From assembly GCF_037963765.1 (NCBI RefSeq), contig NZ_CP150166.1, positions 1,867,501 to 1,931,500 on the forward strand: 64,000 nucleotides of DNA, written 5' to 3'. The first letter of the stretch is position 1, and each line of letters opens with the position of its first letter. Below are positions 18,295-25,961 of this stretch, piece by piece. Position numbers and translations under genes: made by a program. The notes below the pieces were generated by a model. It worked only from the letters and a program-made list of their open reading frames with translations, made no database searches and was not told the DNA's origin. The DNA is from Sporosarcina sp. FSL W8-0480. Lineage in GTDB: Bacteria > Bacillota > Bacilli > Bacillales_A > Planococcaceae.

Positions 18295-18774
18295 ATGGCT
18301 ACATCTGACAGTTGGGACAAAAATGAAGAAGTAATCAAAGTAGTTGTATTCCAGTTGGCAGAGAAAGAGTATATGCTAAATGTTGACGTGGTTGAGTCGA
18401 TTGAAATGATCCTTCCAATAACAAATGTCCCACTAACACCCTCCTATGTAAAAGGCATCGTCAATCTTAGAGGGGTTATTACACCAATCATTGATTTACG
18501 AACACGATTTCAATTGGAGATGAAACCGTTTGATGAAGATACCCGGATCATCATCGTTTCGTGTGACAAGTTTAAAGTTGGATTAATCGTTGATATGGCG
18601 ACCGATGTTATTGATATTCCAAAGGATGTAATAGAGCCACAACCGAAAGTGGTGGGCTCTGTGGAGTCTGAATTCATCAATGGCGTTGCAAAAATCGATA
18701 AACGAATATTGGTTATGCTGAATTTAGATGAAGTACTGATTCCTGTGAAACGAGTGAGTGTCGATGAATATTGA
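18295..18774 (+). CDS. cheW: Chemotaxis coupling protein CheW
   Basis: A 159-residue single CheW domain containing KEYMLNVDVVESIEMILPIT and the conserved VKGIVNLRGVITPIIDLRTR. It links chemoreceptors to CheA. GGGAGGGAG precedes ATG 18295, and the stop overlaps the cheC start region by 11 nt. Confidence 0.95.
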   Translation: MATSDSWDKNEEVIKVVVFQLAEKEYMLNVDVVESIEMILPITNVPLTPSYVKGIVNLRGVITPIIDLRTRFQLEMKPFDEDTRIIIVSCDKFKVGLIVDMATDVIDIPKDVIEPQPKVVGSVESEFINGVAKIDKRILVMLNLDEVLIPVKRVSVDEY

Positions 18775-19387
18775 CTATAAAATTACGGATATCCATCTCG
18801 ATGTCTTAAAAGAAATTGGAAGTATCGGTGCAGCACACGCTGCCACTTCGTTATCCCAGTTGTTGGATAAGAAAATTGAGATGCTTGTACCAAACGTCAA
18901 TATTGTTTCATTCGATGAAATGTTCGATTTGGCAGGAGGTTCCGAAAGAATTGTCGTCGGTATACTGCAAAAGATCGACGGAGATCTTTCCGGTAATATG
19001 TTTTATCTATTGCCTCTGAAATCTGCAAATCAGCTGATTAAAAGATTGATAGGTGAAAACTCAATCGATTTTCATAATTCAACGGTTTCGGAATTGGCGG
19101 TATCTGCGATGCAAGAAGTTGGTAATATTTTAGCAGGGTCGTATCTCTCGGCTTTATCGGATTTCACCAAGTTGAATATTCAGCCCACAGTTCCATCACT
19201 CTGTGTAGATATGGTGGGCGCTATTATTAGTTACGGACTAATTGAACTATCGCATCATTACGACGAGGCCATTATCATAGATACCCAAATTATCGTTGAA
19301 GGTAGTTCTAGTGTAGATGGGCATTTTTTTCTGCTTCCAAACCCTGAGGCGTATATTTCCTTATTTCGTTCGTTAGGTGTTCTATAA
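18764..19387 (+). CDS. cheC: CheY-P phosphatase CheC (first active site degenerate)
   Basis: A 207-residue CheC protein with two pseudo-symmetric phosphatase segments. The second, SAMQEVGN (residues 114-121), with Pro 23 residues after the Asn, is a complete S-x3-E-x2-N site. The first, DVLKEIGS (residues 13-20), has Ser in place of the catalytic Asn at position 20, although Asp13, Glu17 and the downstream Pro are kept. CheC dephosphorylates CheY-P and partners with CheD. GTG 18758 is also in frame; ATG 18764 aligns Glu17 and Glu118 with the B. subtilis numbering I recall. The stop directly abuts cheD. Confidence 0.93.
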   Translation: MNIDYKITDIHLDVLKEIGSIGAAHAATSLSQLLDKKIEMLVPNVNIVSFDEMFDLAGGSERIVVGILQKIDGDLSGNMFYLLPLKSANQLIKRLIGENSIDFHNSTVSELAVSAMQEVGNILAGSYLSALSDFTKLNIQPTVPSLCVDMVGAIISYGLIELSHHYDEAIIIDTQIIVEGSSSVDGHFFLLPNPEAYISLFRSLGVL

Positions 19388-19882
19388 ATGGATACATCGA
19401 ATAATGCTGTTAGAGTTGGCATTGCGGATATGAAGATCGTTAAAGCTCCTCAAAAAATCAGGACATCGAGTTTAGGGTCTTGCGTTGGTGTTGTTCTATA
19501 TGATGAATCAATCGAAATTGCTGGACTTGTGCATGTGATGCTGCCTGATTCAAATCGTGGGCGATTAGATAGTAGTAATAAGGCTAAATTTGCAGACACA
19601 GGTATCTATTCATTGGTGGAATTGTTAAAAGATAAGGGAGTAAATCCAAATTCTTTGAAAGCTAAAATTGCTGGTGGAGCACAAATGTTTCAATTCGGAT
19701 CAAAAGATACAATCCGCATTGGTCCACGAAATGTAGAAGCGGTCAAGACGGTGCTTAGCCAACTTTCAATCCCTATCATTGCAGAAGATACAGGGGGTTC
19801 AAGAGGTCGTTCAATTGAATTTGACCCCATATCGACTAAATTAAGCATCCGAACGGTTAAAGAAGGAATGAAGGAAATTTGA
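19388..19882 (+). CDS. cheD: Chemoreceptor glutamine deamidase CheD
   Basis: A 164-residue protein with the CheD cysteine-protease-like catalytic site: Cys32 in SLGSCVGVVLYD and His49 in GLVHVMLPDS. CheD deamidates receptor glutamines and forms a complex with CheC that stimulates CheC activity. Its ATG follows the cheC stop with no gap, so coupling is likely. Confidence 0.94.
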   Translation: MDTSNNAVRVGIADMKIVKAPQKIRTSSLGSCVGVVLYDESIEIAGLVHVMLPDSNRGRLDSSNKAKFADTGIYSLVELLKDKGVNPNSLKAKIAGGAQMFQFGSKDTIRIGPRNVEAVKTVLSQLSIPIIAEDTGGSRGRSIEFDPISTKLSIRTVKEGMKEI

Positions 19883-19931
19883 AAGCGGTAATTATGGATT
19901 CCTGAACGGTATATGGAAAGGTATTGAGGGG

Positions 19932-19956
19932 ACTGAAAAAGTCGCTTTTTTTCAGT
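19932..19956. other. AT-rich inverted repeat between cheD and sigD
   Basis: ACTGAAAAA (19932-19940) and TTTTTCAGT (19948-19956) form a perfect 9-bp, AT-rich stem with a 7-nt loop. It lies in the only sizeable gap before sigD and immediately upstream of an extended -10 element. It may attenuate read-through from the long operon, or simply flank a promoter. There is no T-run beyond the stem. Confidence 0.4.
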
Positions 19957-19962
19957 GGCGTT

Positions 19963-19971
19963 TGCTATAAT
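19963..19971 (+). promoter_or_regulatory. Candidate extended -10 sigma-A promoter for sigD
   Basis: TGCTATAAT at 19963-19971 is a perfect extended -10 (TGnTATAAT). No good -35 hexamer lies 17 nt upstream. Transcription would begin near 19978, about 46 nt before the sigD ATG. Confidence 0.4.
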
Positions 19972-20023
19972 TATAGTCAAACTATGCGGATGAATGTCGT
20001 AACATGGAGATTGGGGTGAGTTC

Positions 20024-20803
20024 ATGTCTAAACAGGATGTAACGGATGAAGATAAAATTTGGATACAATGGTTGGAAAAAAGGGATTCAGATGCAGGTGA
20101 TATCCTAGTCCGAAAATATACTCCACTTGTCAATTATCATGTGCAACGAATCAGTTCCGGTCTGCCCCGCAATGTATCAAGGGATGATATTACAAGCCTT
20201 GGACTCCAAGGACTATTCGACGCGTTAACAAAATTCGATCCAAACAGAGATTTGAAATTTGATACATATGCATCATTCAGGATACGTGGATCGATAATAG
20301 ACGGGCTACGTAAAGATGATTGGATGCCAAGGTTAGCCCGGGAAAAGTCAAAAAAGATGGAGAATGAAATTAGAAAGTTAGAACAAAAATTATTGCGACA
20401 TGCCACTCCGGAAGAAATTGCCGATCACCTTGGCCTAAAAGTGGATGAGGTCTATCAGACAATGCACGAACACTACTTCTCAAACGTTCTATCGATGGAG
20501 GAACGAGTAGGTGTCGAAGATGAGGAAGGTAATTCGTATACTATACAAGATCATCATGAACGAACTCCGGAGCATCAAGTAATGATGGGCGAGCTTGTTC
20601 AAGATTTAACAATGAAAATCAAAGATTTAAATTCGAATGAACAACTGGTATTAGACCTATTTTATACGAATGAAATGACCTTGACCGAAATAGGTGAGAT
20701 TTTCGGGTTATCGACTTCACGAATTTCTCAAATTCATTCTAAAGCGCTTTTCAAACTAAGAAAGTCACTATTACCTGAAGTAGTGGATGGAGGGATTTTA
20801 TGA
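20024..20803 (+). CDS. sigD: RNA polymerase sigma factor SigD (FliA type)
   Basis: A 259-residue sigma-28-family factor: region 2 with YTPLVNYHVQRISSGLP and FDTYASFRIRGSIIDGLR, region 3 (RHATPEEIADHLGL), and region 4 with EMTLTEIGEIFGLSTSRIS. It directs late flagellar, chemoreceptor and autolysin genes. GGGGTGAG precedes ATG 20024. Its position at the end of the fla/che operon is as in B. subtilis, where distance from the promoter affects SigD levels and motility bistability. The stop overlaps the next gene (ATGA). Confidence 0.96.
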   Translation: MSKQDVTDEDKIWIQWLEKRDSDAGDILVRKYTPLVNYHVQRISSGLPRNVSRDDITSLGLQGLFDALTKFDPNRDLKFDTYASFRIRGSIIDGLRKDDWMPRLAREKSKKMENEIRKLEQKLLRHATPEEIADHLGLKVDEVYQTMHEHYFSNVLSMEERVGVEDEEGNSYTIQDHHERTPEHQVMMGELVQDLTMKIKDLNSNEQLVLDLFYTNEMTLTEIGEIFGLSTSRISQIHSKALFKLRKSLLPEVVDGGIL

Positions 20804-21102
20804 GCTTAAAAGGAATCGAACTCCAAATTGCAATTCCAAGAACTTTCGATGCTGGTAAAATAACTGAGCAAAAGCAGCAACAACATCAAATTGACCATGG
20901 ACATGCCCAAACGTTAAACGAAAAAGAACTATTGAAAAGCCGTGAGACTGTCATGCAGTCTGACAAACTCGCAAAAACAGATCCCGACTCGAAAAGCAGT
21001 CAACAAGAAAAGGAGTCATCACCAAGAAATCGTCAACAAAGAGAAGAGGAAAAGAAAGCGATGCACCCTTATAAAGGGTCATTCGTCGACTTTACGGGTT
21101 AA
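20800..21102 (+). CDS. Small conserved-looking protein downstream of sigD, function unknown
   Basis: A 100-residue protein translationally coupled to sigD by an ATGA overlap. The first 18 residues (SLKGIELQIAIPRTFDAGK) are ordered-looking and resemble short proteins I recall next to sigD/fliA in other Firmicutes. The rest is low-complexity and rich in Gln, Glu, Lys and Ser, with a C-terminal PYKGSFVDFTG. There is no signal, membrane segment or catalytic motif. B. subtilis has no obvious equivalent at this place, as far as I recall. A role tied to SigD or late flagellar control is inferred only from coupling. Confidence 0.7.
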   Translation: MSLKGIELQIAIPRTFDAGKITEQKQQQHQIDHGHAQTLNEKELLKSRETVMQSDKLAKTDPDSKSSQQEKESSPRNRQQREEEKKAMHPYKGSFVDFTG

Positions 21103-21106
21103 ACAT

Positions 21107-21604
21107 ATGAGTTCGTTATTTTTATTATTGTTATTCGTTTTACAAATGGTCAGTTTTTACGTCATCGCACTTCTATATATGAGAATATCCAAATTCAACA
21201 ACCTAGAAAAAAAGCAAGAGCGGCTTATGGCTGAAATGGATAACGCAATTGCCGCTTACCTTGCCGAATTAAAAGAGGAAAATGAAAGGCTTATCAATAT
21301 CATTGAAAAGCGTGAAGAGAAAGTACTTATAAAAGTACAAGAGGAAGTAAACCATATCCGTGAGACAAAGATTGCGGATAAGGAAGACGAATTTACAATC
21401 GTTCAACCAAATATTCCTGTAAATATTGCATTGAAGTCCTATCAGAATGCCCCTACAGTGAAAAAAACAGTAAGCCCAACTCCCGAACAGAACGACCACC
21501 AACGCGCCATCTCGATGTTCGATGAAGGCAAAACAATAGAAGAGATCGCCAAAACCCTCGGCAAAGGAAAAACCGAGGTAGAACTACTACTCAAACTCCG
21601 TTGA
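21107..21604 (+). CDS. swrB: SwrB-like membrane protein
   Basis: A 165-residue protein with one N-terminal transmembrane helix (about residues 3-24, LFLLLLFVLQMVSFYVIALL), a charged coiled coil (about 30-90), and a C-terminal helix-turn-helix-like segment, MFDEGKTIEEIAKTLGKGK. Length and architecture match SwrB (YlxL), which in B. subtilis is a checkpoint that activates hook-basal-body assembly and swarming. The frame is open from 20942, but ATG 21107 starts the membrane segment and avoids overlap with the preceding gene. Last gene of the operon before rpsB. Confidence 0.8.
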   Translation: MSSLFLLLLFVLQMVSFYVIALLYMRISKFNNLEKKQERLMAEMDNAIAAYLAELKEENERLINIIEKREEKVLIKVQEEVNHIRETKIADKEDEFTIVQPNIPVNIALKSYQNAPTVKKTVSPTPEQNDHQRAISMFDEGKTIEEIAKTLGKGKTEVELLLKLR

Positions 21605-21610
21605 ACAAAG

Positions 21611-21639
21611 TTGCAAATTTATTACCGCTATGGTATATT
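21611..21639 (+). promoter_or_regulatory. Sigma-A promoter for rpsB
   Basis: TTGCAA (21611-21616), a 17-nt spacer, and TATATT (21634-21639) form a good sigma-A promoter directly after the fla/che operon. Transcription would start near 21646, leaving a leader of about 100 nt. Confidence 0.7.
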
Positions 21640-21645
21640 ATCAAA

Positions 21646-21740
21646 TGGTGTTACTACACACGTACGTGGACGATGGAATCGGTGCCGAAAGGTAACTCCA
21701 TCGGATGAAACATACGGAGGAAATCAACCAAATAGGAGGA
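21646..21740 (+). ncRNA. Structured rpsB 5' leader (candidate S2-type autoregulatory leader)
   Basis: The leader contains CGATGGA/TCCATCG (21671-21677 / 21697-21703), a perfect 7-bp stem. Within it a small GCC-GAAA-GGT hairpin could be capped by a GNRA tetraloop. Such structure before a ribosomal protein operon suggests feedback by S2, as proposed for rpsB leaders in other bacteria. The match to a known family was not tested. Confidence 0.45.
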
Positions 21741-21747
21741 AAATCAA

Positions 21748-22479
21748 ATGTCAGTAATCTCAATGAAACAACTGCTTGAAGCAGGTGTACACTTCGGACA
21801 CCAAACTCGTCGTTGGAATCCGAAAATGAAGAAATTTATCTTCCAAGAACGTAACGGAATCTACATCATCGATCTTCAAAAGACGGTGAAAAAACTTGAA
21901 GAAGCATACGACTTCATGCGTCAAGTTGGTGCTGATGGCGGAAAAGTACTTTTCGTCGGAACAAAAAAACAAGCACAAGATGCTATCAAAGAAGAGGCAG
22001 AACGTGCTGGAATGTACTACATCAACCAACGTTGGCTTGGTGGTACACTTACAAACTTTGGAACAATCCAAAAACGTGTTGCACGTATGAAGAAAATCGA
22101 AACTATGGAAGAGGACGGTACATTCTCTGTACTTCCTAAAAAAGAAGTTTCTGAACTAAGAAAAGAACACGATCGTCTTGTGAAATTCCTTGGCGGTATT
22201 CGTGACATGAAATCATTGCCAGATGTTATCTTTGTTGTTGACCCACGCAAAGAACGCATCGCTGTGGCTGAAGCTATCAAATTGAACATCCCACTCGTCG
22301 GTATTGTTGATACGAACTGTGATCCGGATGAAATCGACTACGTCATTCCTGCAAATGATGACGCTATCCGTGCTGTTCGCTTACTAACAAGCAAAATGGC
22401 AGATGCGTTGATCGAATCAAGACAAGGCGCAGACGAAGAAGTATCAGAAGAAGCGTCTGAAGCAGTAGCTGCAGAGTAA
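21748..22479 (+). CDS. rpsB: 30S ribosomal protein S2
   Basis: A 243-residue protein starting [20 protein letters not shown] with [12 protein letters not shown], the standard S2 N-terminus, and containing FVGTKKQAQ and [10 protein letters not shown]. The C-terminal tail is acidic ([14 protein letters not shown]). S2 binds the 30S subunit late, at the platform/back. TAGGAGG lies just upstream of ATG 21748. It is transcribed from its own promoter and followed by a strong terminator. Confidence 0.98.
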   Translation: MSVISMKQLLEAGVHFGHQTRRWNPKMKKFIFQERNGIYIIDLQKTVKKLEEAYDFMRQVGADGGKVLFVGTKKQAQDAIKEEAERAGMYYINQRWLGGTLTNFGTIQKRVARMKKIETMEEDGTFSVLPKKEVSELRKEHDRLVKFLGGIRDMKSLPDVIFVVDPRKERIAVAEAIKLNIPLVGIVDTNCDPDEIDYVIPANDDAIRAVRLLTSKMADALIESRQGADEEVSEEASEAVAAE

Positions 22480-22494
22480 ATTCAAGAAATGAAC

Positions 22495-22530
22495 AGACGA
22501 TAAGCGGCCAACCCCCTTATCGTCTTTTTT
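22495..22530 (+). terminator. Intrinsic terminator after rpsB
   Basis: AGACGATAAG (22495-22504) pairs perfectly with CTTATCGTCT (22516-22525), followed by a T-run to 22530. It may be leaky, since tsf normally shares transcription with rpsB. Confidence 0.85.
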
Positions 22531-22574
22531 AAAGAATTGTTTTTGTAGGCAATTTGTATGTTTTTAGCAATTTT

Positions 22575-22618
22575 TGTTGATTGAAGCGGAAAGCATTAGC
22601 TTGTAGCGGAAATCAACA
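22575..22618. repeat. Minimal remnant of the GC-rich repeat (both ends joined)
   Basis: TGTTGATT (22575-22582) pairs with AATCAACA (22611-22618), and AAGC/GCTT closes an inner loop. The ends (GTTGATTGAAG and GCGGAAATCAAC) match copy 1 at 5018-5251, but the interior is missing. It is a 44-nt miniature in the rpsB-tsf gap. Confidence 0.6.
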
Positions 22619-22670
22619 GTTGATGCTAAAGTATTGTCGTCACAAATCACTCATACAGGAGGAAATTATA

Positions 22671-23555
22671 ATGGCAATTACAGCACAAATGGTAAAAGAA
22701 CTTCGTGAAAAAACTGGCGCAGGTATGATGGACTGCAAAAAAGCACTAACTGAAGTAAACGGTGATATGGAAGCAGCAGTAGACTTCCTTCGTGAAAAAG
22801 GTCTTTCAAGCGCAGCTAAAAAAGCTGACCGTATTGCAGCAGAAGGTACAACTGAAATCATCGTTAACGGCAACGAAGCAGTCATCTTCGAAGTAAACGC
22901 TGAAACAGACTTTGTTGCGAAAAACGAAGGATTCCAAACACTTGTAAAAGAACTTGGTGAACACCTTCTTGCAGTAAAACCAGCTACAATCGAAGAAGCA
23001 AACGAATCTAAAATGGATAACGGCCTTTCAGTCGCTGACCATATTTCTAATGCTGTTTCGAAAATCGGAGAGAAAATCACTCTTCGTCGCTTTGAAGTGA
23101 AAACAAAAACAGACAACGACGCATTCGGTCCATACCTACACATGGGTGGCCGTATTGCTGTATTAACAATACTTGAAGGTACAACAGACGCTGATGCAGC
23201 GAAAGACGTTGCAATGCATATCGCTGCATTGAACCCTAAATACATTTCACGTGACGAAGTGTCTGAAGAAGAAGTAGAGCGCGAGCGTAAAGTTCTTACA
23301 GAACAAGCGTTGAACGAAGGCAAGCCTGAAAATATCGTTGCTAAAATGGTTGAAGGCCGTCTTGGTAAATACTTCGAAGAGATTTGTGTACTTGACCAAG
23401 CATTCGTTAAAAATTCAGATCAAAAAGTCCGTGACTTCGTTAAGTCCACTGGTGGCACTTTGAAAGAATTCGTTCGCTATGCTGTAGGTGAAGGAATCGA
23501 AAAACGTGAAGATAACTTTGCTGAAGAAGTTATGAGCCAAGTTAAAGGCAACTAA
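22671..23555 (+). CDS. tsf: Elongation factor Ts
   Basis: A 294-residue protein. The N-terminal [20 protein letters not shown] and [19 protein letters not shown] are the EF-Ts UBA-like domain; the core with [13 protein letters not shown] follows. EF-Ts is the nucleotide exchange factor for EF-Tu. The frame is open from 22581, but GGAGG at 22659-22663 selects ATG 22671, giving the usual length. Codon use is strongly biased, as in highly expressed genes. Confidence 0.98.
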   Translation: MAITAQMVKELREKTGAGMMDCKKALTEVNGDMEAAVDFLREKGLSSAAKKADRIAAEGTTEIIVNGNEAVIFEVNAETDFVAKNEGFQTLVKELGEHLLAVKPATIEEANESKMDNGLSVADHISNAVSKIGEKITLRRFEVKTKTDNDAFGPYLHMGGRIAVLTILEGTTDADAAKDVAMHIAALNPKYISRDEVSEEEVERERKVLTEQALNEGKPENIVAKMVEGRLGKYFEEICVLDQAFVKNSDQKVRDFVKSTGGTLKEFVRYAVGEGIEKREDNFAEEVMSQVKGN

Positions 23556-23583
23556 TTCACATTTAATGAATACAAAATAATTT

Positions 23584-23613
23584 AGGGGACACAACTTTGT
23601 GTTCCCTATTTTT
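23584..23613 (+). terminator. Intrinsic terminator between tsf and pyrH
   Basis: AGGGGACACA (23584-23593) pairs with TGTGTTCCCT (23598-23607), with one G-T pair, followed by ATTTTT. Confidence 0.8.
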
Positions 23614-23640
23614 CAAGAAAATTATAGACGGAGGGTACAT

Positions 23641-24366
23641 ATGAGCGTCCCAAAATACAAAAGAATTGTCTTAAAGCTTAGCGGTGAAGCACTCGCAGGT
23701 GAAAAGGGATTCGGATTATCTCCTGAAATCATTAAAACAGTTGCAGCACAAGTGAAAGAGGTCACGGATCTTGGTGTAGAAGTTGCAGTCGTAGTTGGCG
23801 GAGGGAATATTTGGCGTGGAAAGATTGGCAGCGAGATGGGAATGGACCGTACAACTGCTGATTACATGGGTATGCTTGCCACAGTGATGAATTCATTGGC
23901 ACTGCAAGATGCACTTGAAAAACTAGAAGTCGAAACACGGGTTTCATCTTCTATCGAAATGCGCCAAGTGGCTGAACCGTACATACGGAGAAAAGCAATT
24001 CGACATCTTGAAAAGAAACGTGTCGTCATCTTTGCCGCTGGAACAGGGAACCCTTACTTCTCTACTGATACGACTGCAGCTCTTAGGGCGGCTGAAATAG
24101 AAGCCGATGTCATTCTAATGGCGAAAAACAATGTTGACGGCGTCTATTCTGCTGATCCACTTAAAGATAAGAACGCAGTGAAATACACTGATCTTACGTA
24201 TTTAGAAGTAATTAGCCAAGGACTTGAAGTTATGGATTCAACAGCTTCAACCCTTTGTATGGACAATGATATCCCTCTCGTAGTATTCTCAATAATGGAT
24301 AATGGAAATATTAAAAAAGCCGTATTAGGGGAACCGATTGGTACGGTTGTGAGGAGGAATGGGTAA
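23641..24366 (+). CDS. pyrH: UMP kinase PyrH
   Basis: A 241-residue amino-acid-kinase-fold enzyme making UDP from UMP and ATP. Signatures: [29 protein letters not shown], and [20 protein letters not shown]. It is hexameric and regulated by GTP and UTP in the family. The frame opens at 23599 within the tsf terminator; GGAGGG before ATG 23641 gives the real start. The stop is directly followed by frr. Confidence 0.97.
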   Translation: MSVPKYKRIVLKLSGEALAGEKGFGLSPEIIKTVAAQVKEVTDLGVEVAVVVGGGNIWRGKIGSEMGMDRTTADYMGMLATVMNSLALQDALEKLEVETRVSSSIEMRQVAEPYIRRKAIRHLEKKRVVIFAAGTGNPYFSTDTTAALRAAEIEADVILMAKNNVDGVYSADPLKDKNAVKYTDLTYLEVISQGLEVMDSTASTLCMDNDIPLVVFSIMDNGNIKKAVLGEPIGTVVRRNG

Positions 24367-24924
24367 ATGCCGAAAGAATTAATGGATCAAACGAAAGATA
24401 AAATGGAGAAAGCGATTGGAGCATTTTCACGACAATTGGCTTCAATCCGTGCTGGACGTGCAAGTGCGTCATTGCTTGATCGCATCAATGTCCTTTACTA
24501 CGGAGCACCAACGCCGTTAAACCAAATGGCAGGTATCTCTGTGCCCGAAGCAAGACTGATGGTAATACAACCTTATGACAAAACGACAATTGGGGATATT
24601 GAAAAAGCGATATTGAAATCTGATATCGGAATCACCCCTTCCAATGATGGTTCTGTAATCCGTTTGGCTGTACCTGCCTTGACGGAAGAACGTCGTAAGG
24701 ATTTGGTAAAAGAAGTTAAAAAAGAAGCAGAGGATTCCAAAATTGCAATTCGTAACGTTCGTAGAGATGCGAATGACGAGTTGAAAAAGTTAGAAAAAAA
24801 TGGCGAAATCACTGAAGATGAATTACGTCGTGAAAGCGATGAGATTCAAAAATTAACTGATTCGTACATTGAAAAGATTGACGGGATTTCCAAAGCGAAA
24901 GAAAACGAAATTATGGAAATCTGA
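24367..24924 (+). CDS. frr: Ribosome recycling factor
   Basis: A 185-residue protein with the RRF signature [19 protein letters not shown] near residues 29-48, and the long helices [20 protein letters not shown] and [20 protein letters not shown]. With EF-G it splits post-termination ribosomes. ATG 24367 follows the pyrH stop directly, with GAGGAATGGG as SD. It ends before a strong terminator. Confidence 0.98.
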   Translation: MPKELMDQTKDKMEKAIGAFSRQLASIRAGRASASLLDRINVLYYGAPTPLNQMAGISVPEARLMVIQPYDKTTIGDIEKAILKSDIGITPSNDGSVIRLAVPALTEERRKDLVKEVKKEAEDSKIAIRNVRRDANDELKKLEKNGEITEDELRRESDEIQKLTDSYIEKIDGISKAKENEIMEI

Positions 24925-24947
24925 TTGAAGAACTTTCTATATCTCCG

Positions 24948-24977
24948 GACGTCCTATCTTCAGGACGTCTTTTTTTT
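24948..24977 (+). terminator. Intrinsic terminator after frr
   Basis: GACGTCCT (24948-24955) and AGGACGTC (24962-24969) form a perfect 8-bp stem followed by eight T residues. Confidence 0.9.
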
Positions 24978-24985
24978 GCCAAATT

Positions 24986-25010
24986 GCGTCCGCCTGTAAC
25001 GTAAAGCAAC
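24986..25010. repeat. 3'-end fragment of the GC-rich repeat
   Basis: These 25 nt differ at only two positions from the 3' end of copy 2 (43063-43087), both ending AACGTAAAGCAAC. No matching 5' end is visible upstream, where the frr terminator lies, so it looks like a solo end. Confidence 0.6.
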
Positions 25011-25166
25011 TGTTATCTCATTGATTTTTATAAGAAGGCACGCATAGGCTTAAACAGGGAATACTAAATTTCAACGAAACGTTCTCTGTTTTAATGAAAT
25101 TTGCTGGCTGATTTGATACGATAGACTAGGTACTTGCTCAAATAGCAGGCGAGTGGAGGAAACGGA

Positions 25167-25961
25167 ATGTTAGAAAAACTGTTGCGAAAAAAAACTAAAG
25201 AGATCGAAATGTCAATTTCCGACAGGATTAAGAATGTGAAAAGTAGGACAATACCTTCACACGTCGCCATTATTATGGATGGAAACGGCAGATGGGCAAA
25301 ACAACGTAGCTTGCCGCGAATTGCTGGTCACCATGAAGGAATGAAAACAGTCCGTAAAATTACCCGTATTGCGAATGATATCGGCATTAAAGTCTTAACG
25401 TTATACGCTTTTTCAACTGAAAACTGGAAACGACCAAGAATGGAAATTGATTTTCTCATGAAGCTTCCAGGCGAGTTTTTATCTACATATTTACCTGAGT
25501 TAATTGAACAGAATGTTAAAGTAGAAACAATCGGTAATTTCGATGCGTTGCCACCTCATACGAAAGAAGCAATTATGAAAGCGCAAGAGGCTACCTCGAA
25601 AAACACCGGTCTTATCCTAAATTTCGCAATGAATTACGGAAGCCGTCTCGAAATTGTTGAGACAGTAAAAGAAATTGTCCAATTGACAGCAAACAATCAA
25701 TTATCTATAGATGATATTAATGAATCTTTGATTGATGCACATTTAATGACTTCACATTTGCCTGAACCAGATTTACTGATTAGAACAAGTGGGGAAGTTA
25801 GATTGTCGAATTTCATGCTGTGGCAACTTGCCTATTCGGAATTTTCATTTACAGATGTTCTTTGGCCAGATTTCGACGAATCATGTATGCTTAATGCTAT
25901 TGAAGAATTCCAAATGCGCCATAGGCGATTTGGGAGTGTGGAAGGAGATAAGGAAGTTTGA
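25167..25961 (+). CDS. uppS: Undecaprenyl (di-trans,poly-cis) diphosphate synthase
   Basis: A 264-residue cis-prenyltransferase with VAIIMDGNGRWAKQR (catalytic Asp), GHHEGMKT, YAFSTENWKRP and the C-terminal RTSGEVRLSNFMLWQLAYSE. It makes the C55 lipid carrier for peptidoglycan and teichoic acids from FPP and IPP. GTGGAGG precedes ATG 25167; an internal ATG at 25209 could start a shorter form closer to the conserved core. It overlaps the cdsA start. Confidence 0.95.
   Translation: MLEKLLRKKTKEIEMSISDRIKNVKSRTIPSHVAIIMDGNGRWAKQRSLPRIAGHHEGMKTVRKITRIANDIGIKVLTLYAFSTENWKRPRMEIDFLMKLPGEFLSTYLPELIEQNVKVETIGNFDALPPHTKEAIMKAQEATSKNTGLILNFAMNYGSRLEIVETVKEIVQLTANNQLSIDDINESLIDAHLMTSHLPEPDLLIRTSGEVRLSNFMLWQLAYSEFSFTDVLWPDFDESCMLNAIEEFQMRHRRFGSVEGDKEV

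Noticed and set aside
22640..23323. 227-codon open frame on the minus strand inside tsf
   Set aside because: Strong RNY codon bias of tsf, a highly expressed gene, keeps the antisense frame open. The translation is Ser/Thr-rich without domain features.
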